From Acidobacteriota bacterium (GTDB lineage: Bacteria > Acidobacteriota > Terriglobia > Terriglobales > Acidobacteriaceae), in contig QIAK01000287.1 in assembly GCA_003225515.1 (NCBI GenBank), forward strand, positions 516 through 20,198: a DNA stretch of 19,683 nt. Reading direction: 5' to 3'. Of this stretch, positions 7,479 through 15,462 are shown one piece after another. The notes under the pieces were generated by a model. It did no database searches. It saw only the letters and a list, made by a program, of their open reading frames with translations, and was not told where the DNA came from. Position 1 is the first letter of the stretch; every line of letters starts with the position of its first letter. The position numbers were made by a program, and so were the translations under genes.

Positions 7479-8560
7479 GCCAGGACGCCACAACTCGGCC
7501 GATCCGCGTGCTCATTGTTGATGACAGCGCGTTCATGCGCGCAGCTCTCTCCCGCATGATCACTTCTGAGGGCGGTCTCGAAGTGGCTGGCACTGCTCTT
7601 TGCGGCTCTGACGCGCTCGACAAAATCAGTTCTCTTGATCCCGATGTCGTCACCCTCGATGTCGAAATGCCCGGGCTCGATGGATTGCAAACTCTGCGTC
7701 ACATCATGAGTCAGTTTCCACGCCCCGTCATCATGGTAAGTGCGGTCACAGAGAAAGGAGCCGACAAGACCTTTAAGGCGCTCGCTGCCGGGGCATTTGA
7801 TTACGTTCCCAAACAAATGTCGGCGACTTCGCTCGATATCTTTCATATACAACCTGACCTGGTGGCTAAGATTCGGGCTGCCGCGCACCTTCGCAGGTCG
7901 CATCCGCCTGATGTCACGGCCAGAAAGCCTCCCCAATCCCATACCGACAATCGGGATGACAACTCGCTCACAACTCCCGCCATCGTCGCCTTGGGAATTT
8001 CAACTGGCGGCCCAAAAGCTCTGCAGGAAATTTTGCCTCTGTTTCCCCGCGAACTCTCAGTGCCGATTCTCATCGTGCAACACATGCCCGCAGGTTTCAC
8101 CGGCCCCTTTGCTCAACGGCTGAACACGTTGTGTTCCGTCAGCGTTCGTGAGGCTTCTCATCGCGAACCCATCCAACCGGGCGTGGTCTACATCGCCCCG
8201 GCTGGAGTGCATCTGACTGTGAATCGCGTCTCGGAATCGCGCACTACTCTTTTTCTGGACACTCATCCAGAAGGTTCTCTGCACACGCCGTCGGTCAACG
8301 TAATGATGAACTCCGTAGCGGCAGCTTTCAAAAATCTTGCTCTCGGCGTCATTATGACCGGCATGGGCTCCGATGGCGCAGAAGGAATGAAGGCCATTCA
8401 CAGCCAGGGCGGTCTCACCATTGGGCAGGACGAAGCCTCCTGCACCGTCTATGGCATGCCGCGCGCCTGCGCTGAACTCGGAATTCTCAATCGCGTAGTC
8501 CCTCTCTCGCAGATTCCGGCTCACATTCTGCGCGTTACGCGTTCTCGCAAGCGCGCCTGA
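7475..8560 (+). CDS. cheB: Chemotaxis response regulator protein-glutamate methylesterase CheB
   Basis: CheB removes methyl groups from (and can deamidate) chemoreceptors when its receiver is phosphorylated by CheA. The 361-residue protein has an N-terminal receiver with VDDS (15-18), phospho-acceptor D62 in TLDVEMPGLDG, and K113 in YVPK. A variable linker (about 140-167) follows, then the esterase domain. Its catalytic triad is visible: S176 in GISTGGP, H203 in VQHMPAGFT and D300 in TGMGSDGAEG. The start ATG overlaps the HDOD stop by four bases. The 3' end overlaps the last 26 bp of a converging receiver gene. The length and motifs are normal for the family. Confidence 0.97.
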   Translation: MSQDATTRPIRVLIVDDSAFMRAALSRMITSEGGLEVAGTALCGSDALDKISSLDPDVVTLDVEMPGLDGLQTLRHIMSQFPRPVIMVSAVTEKGADKTFKALAAGAFDYVPKQMSATSLDIFHIQPDLVAKIRAAAHLRRSHPPDVTARKPPQSHTDNRDDNSLTTPAIVALGISTGGPKALQEILPLFPRELSVPILIVQHMPAGFTGPFAQRLNTLCSVSVREASHREPIQPGVVYIAPAGVHLTVNRVSESRTTLFLDTHPEGSLHTPSVNVMMNSVAAAFKNLALGVIMTGMGSDGAEGMKAIHSQGGLTIGQDEASCTVYGMPRACAELGILNRVVPLSQIPAHILRVTRSRKRA

Positions 8561-9014
8561 ATACTCCTTCTCCTTCTATTCCCATCCCAGGTTCTCCAGG
8601 ATCCAGCAACCGTCTCACTCTGTGCAGCAGCATTTCGGTGGAGAACGGCTTCGCCAAACATTCCTCGGCCATCGCCGCCATCTGCTCCAGATATCCTGTG
8701 ACAAACAGAACCTTGAGGTCCGGATTCTCTCTTCGAAGTTTGCCCGCTAACACGTATCCCGTCTCACCCGGCAGAACTACATCCGTCAACAACAGTTCCA
8801 CTTCGCTGCGGCGCGCATCATAAACCCGCAAAGCCTCCAATGCATTGTTTGCCACCAGTACCTGGTATCCGGCCGATTCCAAAACCTCACAAGTGACGCC
8901 CCGCACAAAAGCTTCGTCTTCCACGAACAGGATCGTCTGTGCCGCCAGCATCTCCTCATCCGCGGCGCGACTCACGCGTGCCCCTTCCATCATCTGGTTG
9001 GTTTGTACGCACAT
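8535..9014 (-). CDS. Stand-alone response regulator receiver protein
   Basis: The 159-residue protein is a single receiver domain with short extensions. After a 25-residue leader come ILFVEDE (acidic pair E32/D33), phospho-acceptor D78 in LLLTDVVLPG, T106 in VTGY and K122 in LAKPF. The TDVVLPG and CLAKPF strings are typical of receivers that accompany hybrid histidine kinases. No output domain is present, so it probably acts as a phosphate relay, a sink or a protein-binding switch. Its cognate kinase is not in the window. ATG 9014 is used; Met9 and Met22 are possible alternative starts. It converges on cheB, overlapping it by 26 bp, and is followed by no gene on its own strand. A 226-bp gap upstream separates it from the M1 peptidase. 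Confidence 0.85.
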   Translation of the reverse strand: MCVQTNQMMEGARVSRAADEEMLAAQTILFVEDEAFVRGVTCEVLESAGYQVLVANNALEALRVYDARRSEVELLLTDVVLPGETGYVLAGKLRRENPDLKVLFVTGYLEQMAAMAEECLAKPFSTEMLLHRVRRLLDPGEPGMGIEGEGVFRRACENA

Positions 9015-9240
9015 GGTGTTCCCCGATCTTGAGCCAGAGTCCCTTACCTTTCTTCGACGATTTCCCAGGGTTCAGATGGATGATGTGCAGATGGATTGCC
9101 ACTGGAACTATCGAAGTAAATGCAACAGTTAGCTGAGGAGAGGCACTTCAGAGACGAGATTCCTGCTGACTGTTTTGGGAATTTCCTTCGGAACGGGAAT
9201 CCAATTCGGAACAGTAATACTGGTTTAGGACGTTCAATCT

Positions 9241-11808
9241 CTATCGCGGAGCAGTCAGAATCGTCTGGTTGGGATCAAGCACAATCTTGTGGGTTCCGGC
9301 AGGCGCAGTCAGATGGAACGAAGATTCTTCGCCGTCGGCAAACACGCGGCCCAGCAGCGTCATCTGCCTCCCTGTCATTACCGCATATACCGGAACCGAG
9401 GTCACAAGATCATCTGGCGCGTCTTTCTGCACAATCGTACCCGTCACTATCGAGCCTGTACCCTTGGAAGTGAATTTCACCGCTTTAAGCTCCAGCTTCG
9501 GCAGTGACGTGCCGTTGATCCAGCTTTCGAGAAACCAGTCCAACGATTTTTTCCCTTCATAACGCAGCGCGGGCGGCAGGTCTTCGGCGAAAACGTCCAG
9601 CAACTGGCTGGTGCTGATCGATTGGCCCTCGTACCTCTCCCGAACTTTTCTCAGCGCCCGCACGAATGGTTCCTCTGCATTGCCGCTGCTCTGATCCTTT
9701 CGTCCGCCTTGCGATGCGGCAGCATCTTTCATCATGGTACGCAGCATGTGGAACATCCATGTCCCGCGGCCATACAGAATGGCTTCATAGCCGCCCGGAA
9801 ACTTCGAAGATAGTAACCGCAATCCCAAAGTCACCGGGCCCGCTTCCATCGGTGACAAGCCATCTTTGTTCTGTGCGACCAGATCCCGGCGGTACTTCTC
9901 CATCACCAGATGAAAGCCCGATGGATCTTTCTGCTGCAACATCATCAATGCGCAATAATTTGCCAGGCCTTCCGAGAACCACTGGTCGCGATAGCTGTTC
10001 CAGGTGACCAGGTCCCCCCACCATTGATGCGCCGTCTCATGCGCTGGGATTAGTTGCTGCAACACCATCCGATAAGGCTCATAATGCAACTCTGCGCGCT
10101 CTTCTTGATCCAGAAACGCATACGAAGAAAGAAATACCAACCCCGGCCAACCTTGGCTGTCGCGCCCTGGCATCTGTGTTAGTGCCAAATGACTATAAGG
10201 ATAGGGCCCGAACCGCTGTGCGTAATATTGGATTGCATGTGCTGCTGCCTCTGCCACCGTCAGTTCGTTTTGTACTGGCGAGGGGCGGCTCGATTCGATG
10301 ATGCGCTGCCCATGCCGGGAAGCTGGTCCAGATGGCTCAACCACCTGAATTTTGGCGCTCGGGAAATCGCGCTCTACTCCGCTCGTAGCATACGTCTCAA
10401 CCGTCACGTCTCCGGCTTGTGCCGTCGCTACCTTATATTTGCCCAAGTTGAATCCTGCCAGAGGAATCCGCCGCTCCGATACCCAGCGCAGCGCTTGCTG
10501 CCCGTTGCTCTTCGCTGCCATTCCTTCCGGCGAAACTGGCGCCAGCTTTCCCGTCGCTACCAGAGTCCAACCCGGCGGATACTCGAATTCCAGATCGAAG
10601 TCCGACATCGCCATGCCGCGGTTGGGATACCAGGTTCCTCGGGCACCCACATATAGAAGCCCGTTACCTGCTTCCGCCAGAACCTCTCCGCCATACACAA
10701 ATTCAAGGTCGATTCTCTGTCCGGTCTGTGTGGGCTCGTCCAAAACCACAGCCACCAGATCGTTTCCTCGCCGCGAGAGCTGCGTGCCCTCCACCGCCGG
10801 ATTATGGATGAATTCGACCGGCCTGCCCTCGAGCTTGACGCTTTCAGCCTGGAGAAACCGCGACAATTCAAACAACAAAGTCCGCGACCCACCCGTGGTT
10901 ACTTCGAATTGCACGCGTGCTCGGGCGTGGATTTGTTTGGGAGGACGCACTTCGGTCTTGATCGTGTAGCGGCGAATCTCGGTCCGGCTCGCAGTGCTTT
11001 CATTTTCATGCGCCAGATTCGCTTCGCTTTTTCCCCGTGTCTTTCCCTTATTCGCGGAACCTGGATTTACAGCCGGCGGCTCGGGTGAGAAAGAGGTCCA
11101 GACGTCGTAATACATATCCCCGTTTTGAGCTGCCTTCGCCTGCCCCACCTGAACCTGCTCCGCCGCCGCCGAATCGTAGTAAACGTCGAAGACTCCAAGT
11201 TTGGTGCCCTGCAGCCGCGCATGCAGAAACCGGTCGCCAATATTCCCCGGCTGCGCTAACGGCGGAGAAGCCGCTTGCCCATTTACCGGAAGCATGCGGC
11301 TGAATGTCATCAGCATCCGGATCGCGTCTGCGTTTGCCAGGTTCCGTGCCGTTGCTCCCCAACGATCGACAAACTGCCTCTGATTGTCCGTGGCCCGCAG
11401 ATCCGGCCTCAATTCGTTAGCAGCATCATCATTAAATCGGAAGTAAGCAGTCGCAAAGTGCTCCTCCAGAATTGCCATCCCCGTAAACAGGCTCATGGAT
11501 TTGCGTTCCACACTATTTGGAGGCGTGAGCAGAATCTCGCCGTCGCCTTCGAAGAACGCTCCTGTAATCTTTCCCATCACATCTTGCGTGAAGGCGATCG
11601 TACCGTCCGCGAAAGTAATGTGGACCGCCGCCCGATCCAGCGATGCGCCCCTCGCCTGGTAAACGCGCGCCGGATCCAGCCCTACTTCTCCAAGTTGCGT
11701 GTAGAGTGCGCTGCCCGGCCTATTAGCAGGACTTTCGGCCGCGCTGGAAGTAGCCAGCAATGCGCCCCATGACAACCCGATCGCGGCGATCCGCAAGCCT
11801 CTCATCAT
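9241..11808 (-). CDS. Exported M1-like (gluzincin) metallopeptidase
   Basis: From ATG 11808 the product is 855 residues, beginning with a signal peptide (MMRGLRIAAIGLSWGALLAT, cleavage likely after SSAA). The frame runs on upstream to 11958, but that stretch overlaps the divergent gene and has no signal-like start. AAAGG about nine bases upstream supports 11808. Residues about 30-285 form an N-terminal region I do not recognise. About 290-500 is the M1-type beta-rich domain (RARVQFEV...; GTWYPN). The catalytic part shows HETAHQWWGD (590-599), the third zinc ligand E613 in FSEGLANY, and Y679 in YGRGTWMFHML. The usual GAMEN substrate motif is replaced by GWPGLVFLS (553-561). It is presumably a periplasmic or surface zinc aminopeptidase-like enzyme; the substrate is unknown. 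Confidence 0.9.
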   Translation of the reverse strand: MMRGLRIAAIGLSWGALLATSSAAESPANRPGSALYTQLGEVGLDPARVYQARGASLDRAAVHITFADGTIAFTQDVMGKITGAFFEGDGEILLTPPNSVERKSMSLFTGMAILEEHFATAYFRFNDDAANELRPDLRATDNQRQFVDRWGATARNLANADAIRMLMTFSRMLPVNGQAASPPLAQPGNIGDRFLHARLQGTKLGVFDVYYDSAAAEQVQVGQAKAAQNGDMYYDVWTSFSPEPPAVNPGSANKGKTRGKSEANLAHENESTASRTEIRRYTIKTEVRPPKQIHARARVQFEVTTGGSRTLLFELSRFLQAESVKLEGRPVEFIHNPAVEGTQLSRRGNDLVAVVLDEPTQTGQRIDLEFVYGGEVLAEAGNGLLYVGARGTWYPNRGMAMSDFDLEFEYPPGWTLVATGKLAPVSPEGMAAKSNGQQALRWVSERRIPLAGFNLGKYKVATAQAGDVTVETYATSGVERDFPSAKIQVVEPSGPASRHGQRIIESSRPSPVQNELTVAEAAAHAIQYYAQRFGPYPYSHLALTQMPGRDSQGWPGLVFLSSYAFLDQEERAELHYEPYRMVLQQLIPAHETAHQWWGDLVTWNSYRDQWFSEGLANYCALMMLQQKDPSGFHLVMEKYRRDLVAQNKDGLSPMEAGPVTLGLRLLSSKFPGGYEAILYGRGTWMFHMLRTMMKDAAASQGGRKDQSSGNAEEPFVRALRKVRERYEGQSISTSQLLDVFAEDLPPALRYEGKKSLDWFLESWINGTSLPKLELKAVKFTSKGTGSIVTGTIVQKDAPDDLVTSVPVYAVMTGRQMTLLGRVFADGEESSFHLTAPAGTHKIVLDPNQTILTAPR

Positions 11809-11863
11809 TGCTAGTACCTTTGTCACCTGCTGGGTCTGCTCTCCGTTGCTAGAATGCGCCTGA

Positions 11864-13282
11864 ATGCGGCTGCGTGTCACTATCCTTGTATATACGCTGG
11901 CGCTGGGCATCCCCGGTGCATCGGCCGACACCATCCATCTCAAGAATGGCCGCGCCATTCTGGCCGATCACGTCCGCGAAAACGGCACTCATTACGAATA
12001 CGATATCGGCGATGACTCCTACGCGATCCCGAAATCCGTAGTCGATCATATCGATGCGGGAGGCATGCCCGCTCATGCCGCATCCGGCGCCACCAAAGTC
12101 TCCGACCTTCCCGTCTTTGTTCCAGCAGACAGCCTTGCGAATGAGGGTGATCTCGTCGCCCGGATTGTGAAGGAAGGTAAGGTTAACTCCGACGTTCTCG
12201 CCAGCCTGGAAGCCAAGGGCAACCCTGAGTTGAGCGCCACCGCCGATTTCATCGCGGGTAAGTTTGAATTCGAACATGGCAATGTCGCCCAGGCACGCCA
12301 GTATTTTGAGAGTGCGCTCCGCTTCCAGCCCGATAATTCCACCATCCTCATTTATTACTCCGCATTGCTGGTCCGTATCGGAAGTGCCGCTCAGGCGCTG
12401 CCCTTTGCCCAGCATGCCGCCCGGACCGCGCCCGATTCTCCCGACGCATTCACCATGCTCGGCTATGCCCAGTTCGCTTGCGATCACACCCGGGACGCCA
12501 TTAGCTCCTGGAAGCGTTCACTGGAGTTGCGCCCTGATTCTAGGGTCCAGCAATTATTAGCCAAAGCCCAGCGCGAGCAGGCGGCCGAGTCCGACTTCAT
12601 CCAGGGCGAAAGCAATCATTTCGTTTTGCACTATGAAGGACATCAAACTTCTGAGGCCTTCCGTGGACAAATCGTGGCCGCCCTCGAATCCGACTACAAC
12701 GACCTGGTTCGCGATCTCGGCGGTCCTCCGCGCGACAACATTCTTGTCACGCTCTATACCGAGCAGGCTTTCTTCGACGTCACGCAGGCCCCTGCTTGGA
12801 CGGGGGCGCTTAACGATGGAAAGCTGCGCATCCCGATCAGCGGTCTAAATTCTCTCACGCCGGAACTCGCCCACGTCCTCAAGCATGAACTTGCGCACTC
12901 ATTCATCAACCAGCTTTCCGCAGGCCGTTGCCCGCCCTGGCTACACGAAGGCATTGCTCAACTTCTCGAGCCGAGAAGCCTCGGCCGCGAAGGACACCAA
13001 CTGTCACTGCTCTTCAAAAACCATCAAAATATTGCGCTGAATACGCTGGAGGGAAGCTTTATTCATTTCTCCGGCGCGCAGGTACCAATCGCCTATGCCG
13101 AGTCGCTGGCTGCCGTTTCGTTTATCAACGATTCCTACGGCCTCAGCGATGTTCAACGAATCCTGGAGCGTATCAGTCAGGGCAGTTCCACCGAAGCCGC
13201 GCTGCGAGCGACCATTCACTCCGACTATGGACAACTGGAGTCGGATTTAGCCAGATATCTGGCCGACCGATACGGCGACTAG
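11864..13282 (+). CDS. Exported gluzincin-type peptidase (Peptidase_MA-like) with TPR region
   Basis: The 472-residue protein starts with a signal peptide (MRLRVTILVYTLALGIPGASA, then DTI). A short beta-rich module follows (IHLKNGRAILADHV ... YAIPKSVVDHID, about 24-64). TPR-like helices occupy about 120-235, with recurring A-L-x-x-x-P-D patterns such as ALRFQPDN and SLELRPDS. The C-terminal domain carries the zinc-protease motif HELAH (341-345) and the third ligand E362 in WLHEGIAQ, as in the Peptidase_MA family. It likely acts in the periplasm; the target is unknown. There is no Shine-Dalgarno sequence before ATG 11864, but a TAGAAT box lies at 11850-11855, so a leaderless or very short-leader transcript is possible. 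It is divergent from the M1 peptidase with 55 bp between starts. Confidence 0.85.
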   Translation: MRLRVTILVYTLALGIPGASADTIHLKNGRAILADHVRENGTHYEYDIGDDSYAIPKSVVDHIDAGGMPAHAASGATKVSDLPVFVPADSLANEGDLVARIVKEGKVNSDVLASLEAKGNPELSATADFIAGKFEFEHGNVAQARQYFESALRFQPDNSTILIYYSALLVRIGSAAQALPFAQHAARTAPDSPDAFTMLGYAQFACDHTRDAISSWKRSLELRPDSRVQQLLAKAQREQAAESDFIQGESNHFVLHYEGHQTSEAFRGQIVAALESDYNDLVRDLGGPPRDNILVTLYTEQAFFDVTQAPAWTGALNDGKLRIPISGLNSLTPELAHVLKHELAHSFINQLSAGRCPPWLHEGIAQLLEPRSLGREGHQLSLLFKNHQNIALNTLEGSFIHFSGAQVPIAYAESLAAVSFINDSYGLSDVQRILERISQGSSTEAALRATIHSDYGQLESDLARYLADRYGD

Positions 13283-13359
13283 CCACCGCGACCTTTCGTG
13301 ATGGGCTCAGATTTGCCCGGCGGCGGTTCCTGTGCTAGTTTCGCCATGGAACTGCCTTT

Positions 13360-14124
13360 ATGCGTTCTCTATTTCATTCCCGCGGACCCGATTCTGTTCC
13401 CATCGTCGAGCCCGTTCCAACCGCGTTTTCGACGATCGAGGGGGCCGACATTGCGGCTGTCTTTGCAGGCAAACGCGTCGCCGGAGATTTTTACGATTCC
13501 GTCCGCGTCAGCCCCGAACGAGTTTTGTTTGGACTGCTCGATGTTGCTGGCCGTCGTGAGAACAATCGTGGAATTCTAACTGCCGCACAGGACATTTTTC
13601 GCAATGTTGGCGCCGAACTCTTCTCGCGCCCCGATATGAATGAATCCAACGCGATGACCGAGCTCAGCCTGCGCATTAATCGTGCCCTCATCGAAGCCTC
13701 GAGCGGCGTCCGGTCCTGTCCCGCTTTCATTGCCTGCTATCACGAGGTTTTCGGGACGCTCTGCTACACCAATGCCGGACACACCCCCGGGCTTCTCCGC
13801 GACACGCGCGGGATTGCCGAGCTCTCGTCAGGAGGTCTGCCTCTTGGACTCTTTTCCCACGCCACCTCCGACGCTCCGACAGTGGGCTTGGAAAAAGGTG
13901 CCGCTCTGCTGCTCGTTTCTCGCGGAGTGGTTGAGTGCGAAGGGCGTGTCGACCATTCAACTACTGAATTCGGGTTGGAGCGGGTGAAAAACCTTCTTCA
14001 ACTTGCTCCAGCCAGCGGAGCCCAGGTTCTTTGTACCTCTATCCTCAGCGCCCTCAGTGACTTCGGAGGCGGATCCCCATTATGTGACGATCGAACCGCG
14101 CTCGCATTGGTCAGAACCGCGTGA
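13360..14124 (+). CDS. SpoIIE/RsbU-like PP2C-type phosphatase domain protein, with degenerate motifs
   Basis: The 254-residue cytoplasmic protein is one SpoIIE-type phosphatase domain without an attached sensor. Recognisable blocks are VAGDFYD (40-46, usually GGDFYD), LLDVAG (59-64, usually GDVSGKG), NAGHTPGLL (138-146), LPLGLF (160-165) and the closing DDRTALALV (243-251). Canonical enzymes have an Asp in a (S/T)DG motif at the position where this protein reads VSRGVVE (186-192); that Asp is a metal ligand in SpoIIE. Its replacement by Arg188 suggests weakened or altered catalysis. Family members dephosphorylate anti-anti-sigma factors in partner-switching cascades; no such partner is nearby. 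It sits 77 bp after the MA-type peptidase gene on the same strand. The ATG lacks a strong ribosome site. Confidence 0.8.
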   Translation: MRSLFHSRGPDSVPIVEPVPTAFSTIEGADIAAVFAGKRVAGDFYDSVRVSPERVLFGLLDVAGRRENNRGILTAAQDIFRNVGAELFSRPDMNESNAMTELSLRINRALIEASSGVRSCPAFIACYHEVFGTLCYTNAGHTPGLLRDTRGIAELSSGGLPLGLFSHATSDAPTVGLEKGAALLLVSRGVVECEGRVDHSTTEFGLERVKNLLQLAPASGAQVLCTSILSALSDFGGGSPLCDDRTALALVRTA

Positions 14125-14228
14125 CCCCGGCCAACTTTTCCAATAGCTAAGCCGTCCAACCATAAAGACGCGAATCCAAGCTGCGCTCTGAGGTAGTAAA
14201 ATATTCTTTCGGCAACAGCCCGCCCTTT

Positions 14229-14250
14229 GCCCCGAGTTCGCGAGGGGGGC
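14229..14250 (+). promoter_or_regulatory. Hairpin that could mask the ribosome site of the SurA-like gene
   Basis: GCCCC (14229-14233) can pair with GGGGC (14246-14250). The right arm belongs to the GAGGGGGG tract that is the only Shine-Dalgarno-like sequence before ATG 14261. Such pairing could limit translation. The stem is only five base pairs, so this is tentative. Confidence 0.25.
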
Positions 14251-14260
14251 CCAACATTCT

Positions 14261-15424
14261 ATGAAGAGACTTTCCCTCATCCTGATTACTCTGACATGCC
14301 TGCCTGCCCTTGCTGCCGGTCAAGTCGTCGAAGAGATCATCACCCGTGTCAACAACCAGATCATCACGCGTTCGGAGTATGAGCGCAGCAAAGACCAGCT
14401 CAAAGAAGAAGTCAAGCAACAGAGTCCGAAAGATCCCGACAAGGTCTATGCCGATCGTGAAAAGGACGTACTCCGCGATCTCGTCGACCAGCAACTTCTT
14501 CTGGACAAGGGTAAAGATCTCGGAATCACGGGCGACACCGAAATCATCAAGCGCCTCGATCAGATGCGCAAAGACATGAAGCTCGACTCCCTTGAAGCGC
14601 TTGAAAAGGAAGCCACCAAGCAAGGCGTCTCCTGGGAAGATTTCAAGCAAAATATGCGCAACCAGATCATCACTCAGAAGGTGATTGGCGAGGAAGTCAG
14701 TTCCCACTTATCGGTAAGTAAAGAAGAAGAACAGAAGTTTTATGATGAGCACAAGAGCGAGATGGAGCAGCCGGAGTATATCCGCCTGAGCGAAATTCTG
14801 GTGGCGCCCAAAACTACAGCCGCTCCGACCGCCGCGGGAACGCCGGCCACCGATCCTAACGCCGCCCCTGCAGCTCAGCCCCCATCCGATGATGCGGCCA
14901 AACAGGCCGTTGACGCCGAAGCCCTGAAGGCCGCCGAAGCCAAAGCCAACGATCTCCTCAAGCAAATTCGTGGCGGCGCCGCCTTCGAGGATACCGCCAA
15001 GAAATATTCTGATGGTCCCTCCGCCGCTGATGGCGGCAACCTGGGCACGTTCGAGCGCGGCAAACTCGCGAAAGAACTCGAGGACAAGACTTTTGCCATG
15101 AAGGCCGGCGAAGTCACCGACGTGATTCGCACTAAGCAGGGATACGTAATCCTCAAGGTTGTCGATCATCAGATGGCCGGCATTCCGCCCTTCAAGGATG
15201 CTCTTCCCAAGATTCAGGACGCCCTTTACTACCAGAAACTGCAGCCCGCCCTCCGCGCCTATCTCACCAAGCTGCGGGAGGACGCCTACATCAAATATGC
15301 GGACGGCTACATCGATTCGGGTAAGAGCCCCAACCAGACGCAACCCGTCGAAACCGCCGCTGCCAAGGAATCCGACGCTAAGAAACTTGCCAAGAAAAAA
15401 CACAAAAAGCTGGGCATACTCTGA
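14261..15424 (+). CDS. SurA-like periplasmic peptidyl-prolyl isomerase/chaperone
   Basis: The 387-residue protein begins with a signal peptide (MKRLSLILITLTCLPALAAG). The SurA N-terminal chaperone domain follows (VVEEIITRVNNQIITRSEY, about 22-155), with the typical LRDLVDQQLLLDKGKDLGI helix. One parvulin rotamase domain spans about 172-303: IRLSEILV, GGAAFEDTAKKYSDGPSA, DGGNLGTF and GYVILKV. An Ala/Pro-rich insertion (about 184-215) lies between the first strand and the first helix of that domain. The usual His of the RHILV-type strand is Ser177. The C-terminus is Lys-rich (KKLAKKKHKKLGIL). The family assists folding of outer-membrane proteins in the periplasm. Only one rotamase domain is present, against two in E. 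coli SurA. Confidence 0.88.
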   Translation: MKRLSLILITLTCLPALAAGQVVEEIITRVNNQIITRSEYERSKDQLKEEVKQQSPKDPDKVYADREKDVLRDLVDQQLLLDKGKDLGITGDTEIIKRLDQMRKDMKLDSLEALEKEATKQGVSWEDFKQNMRNQIITQKVIGEEVSSHLSVSKEEEQKFYDEHKSEMEQPEYIRLSEILVAPKTTAAPTAAGTPATDPNAAPAAQPPSDDAAKQAVDAEALKAAEAKANDLLKQIRGGAAFEDTAKKYSDGPSAADGGNLGTFERGKLAKELEDKTFAMKAGEVTDVIRTKQGYVILKVVDHQMAGIPPFKDALPKIQDALYYQKLQPALRAYLTKLREDAYIKYADGYIDSGKSPNQTQPVETAAAKESDAKKLAKKKHKKLGIL

Positions 15425-15462
15425 TCTCATGCTCGCGTTCGTGATTTATACTCAGGCCTCTT

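Noticed and set aside
9169..9215. ACTGTT...AACAGT inverted repeat after the M1-like gene as a terminator
   Set aside because: Only six bases pair across a 35-bp spacer with imperfect inner pairing; too weak to call.
9120..9473. Plus-strand frame between the lone receiver and the M1 gene
   Set aside because: It runs mostly antisense to the M1 peptidase and has no motif; the 9015-9240 gap holds no gene I can support.
11809..11958. N-terminal extension of the M1-like peptidase to 11958
   Set aside because: It would overlap the divergent gene by about 95 bp and bury the signal peptide; ATG 11808 has a ribosome site and a proper signal sequence.
11849..12487. 212-codon minus-strand frame opposite the MA-type peptidase
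   Set aside because: Composition is Gly/Asp-rich shadow sequence without domain signals; the plus strand has a signal peptide and a HELAH motif.
14708..15430. 240-codon minus-strand frame opposite the SurA-like gene
   Set aside because: Gly-rich low-complexity mirror of an Ala/Pro-rich coding region; the plus strand is clearly the gene.
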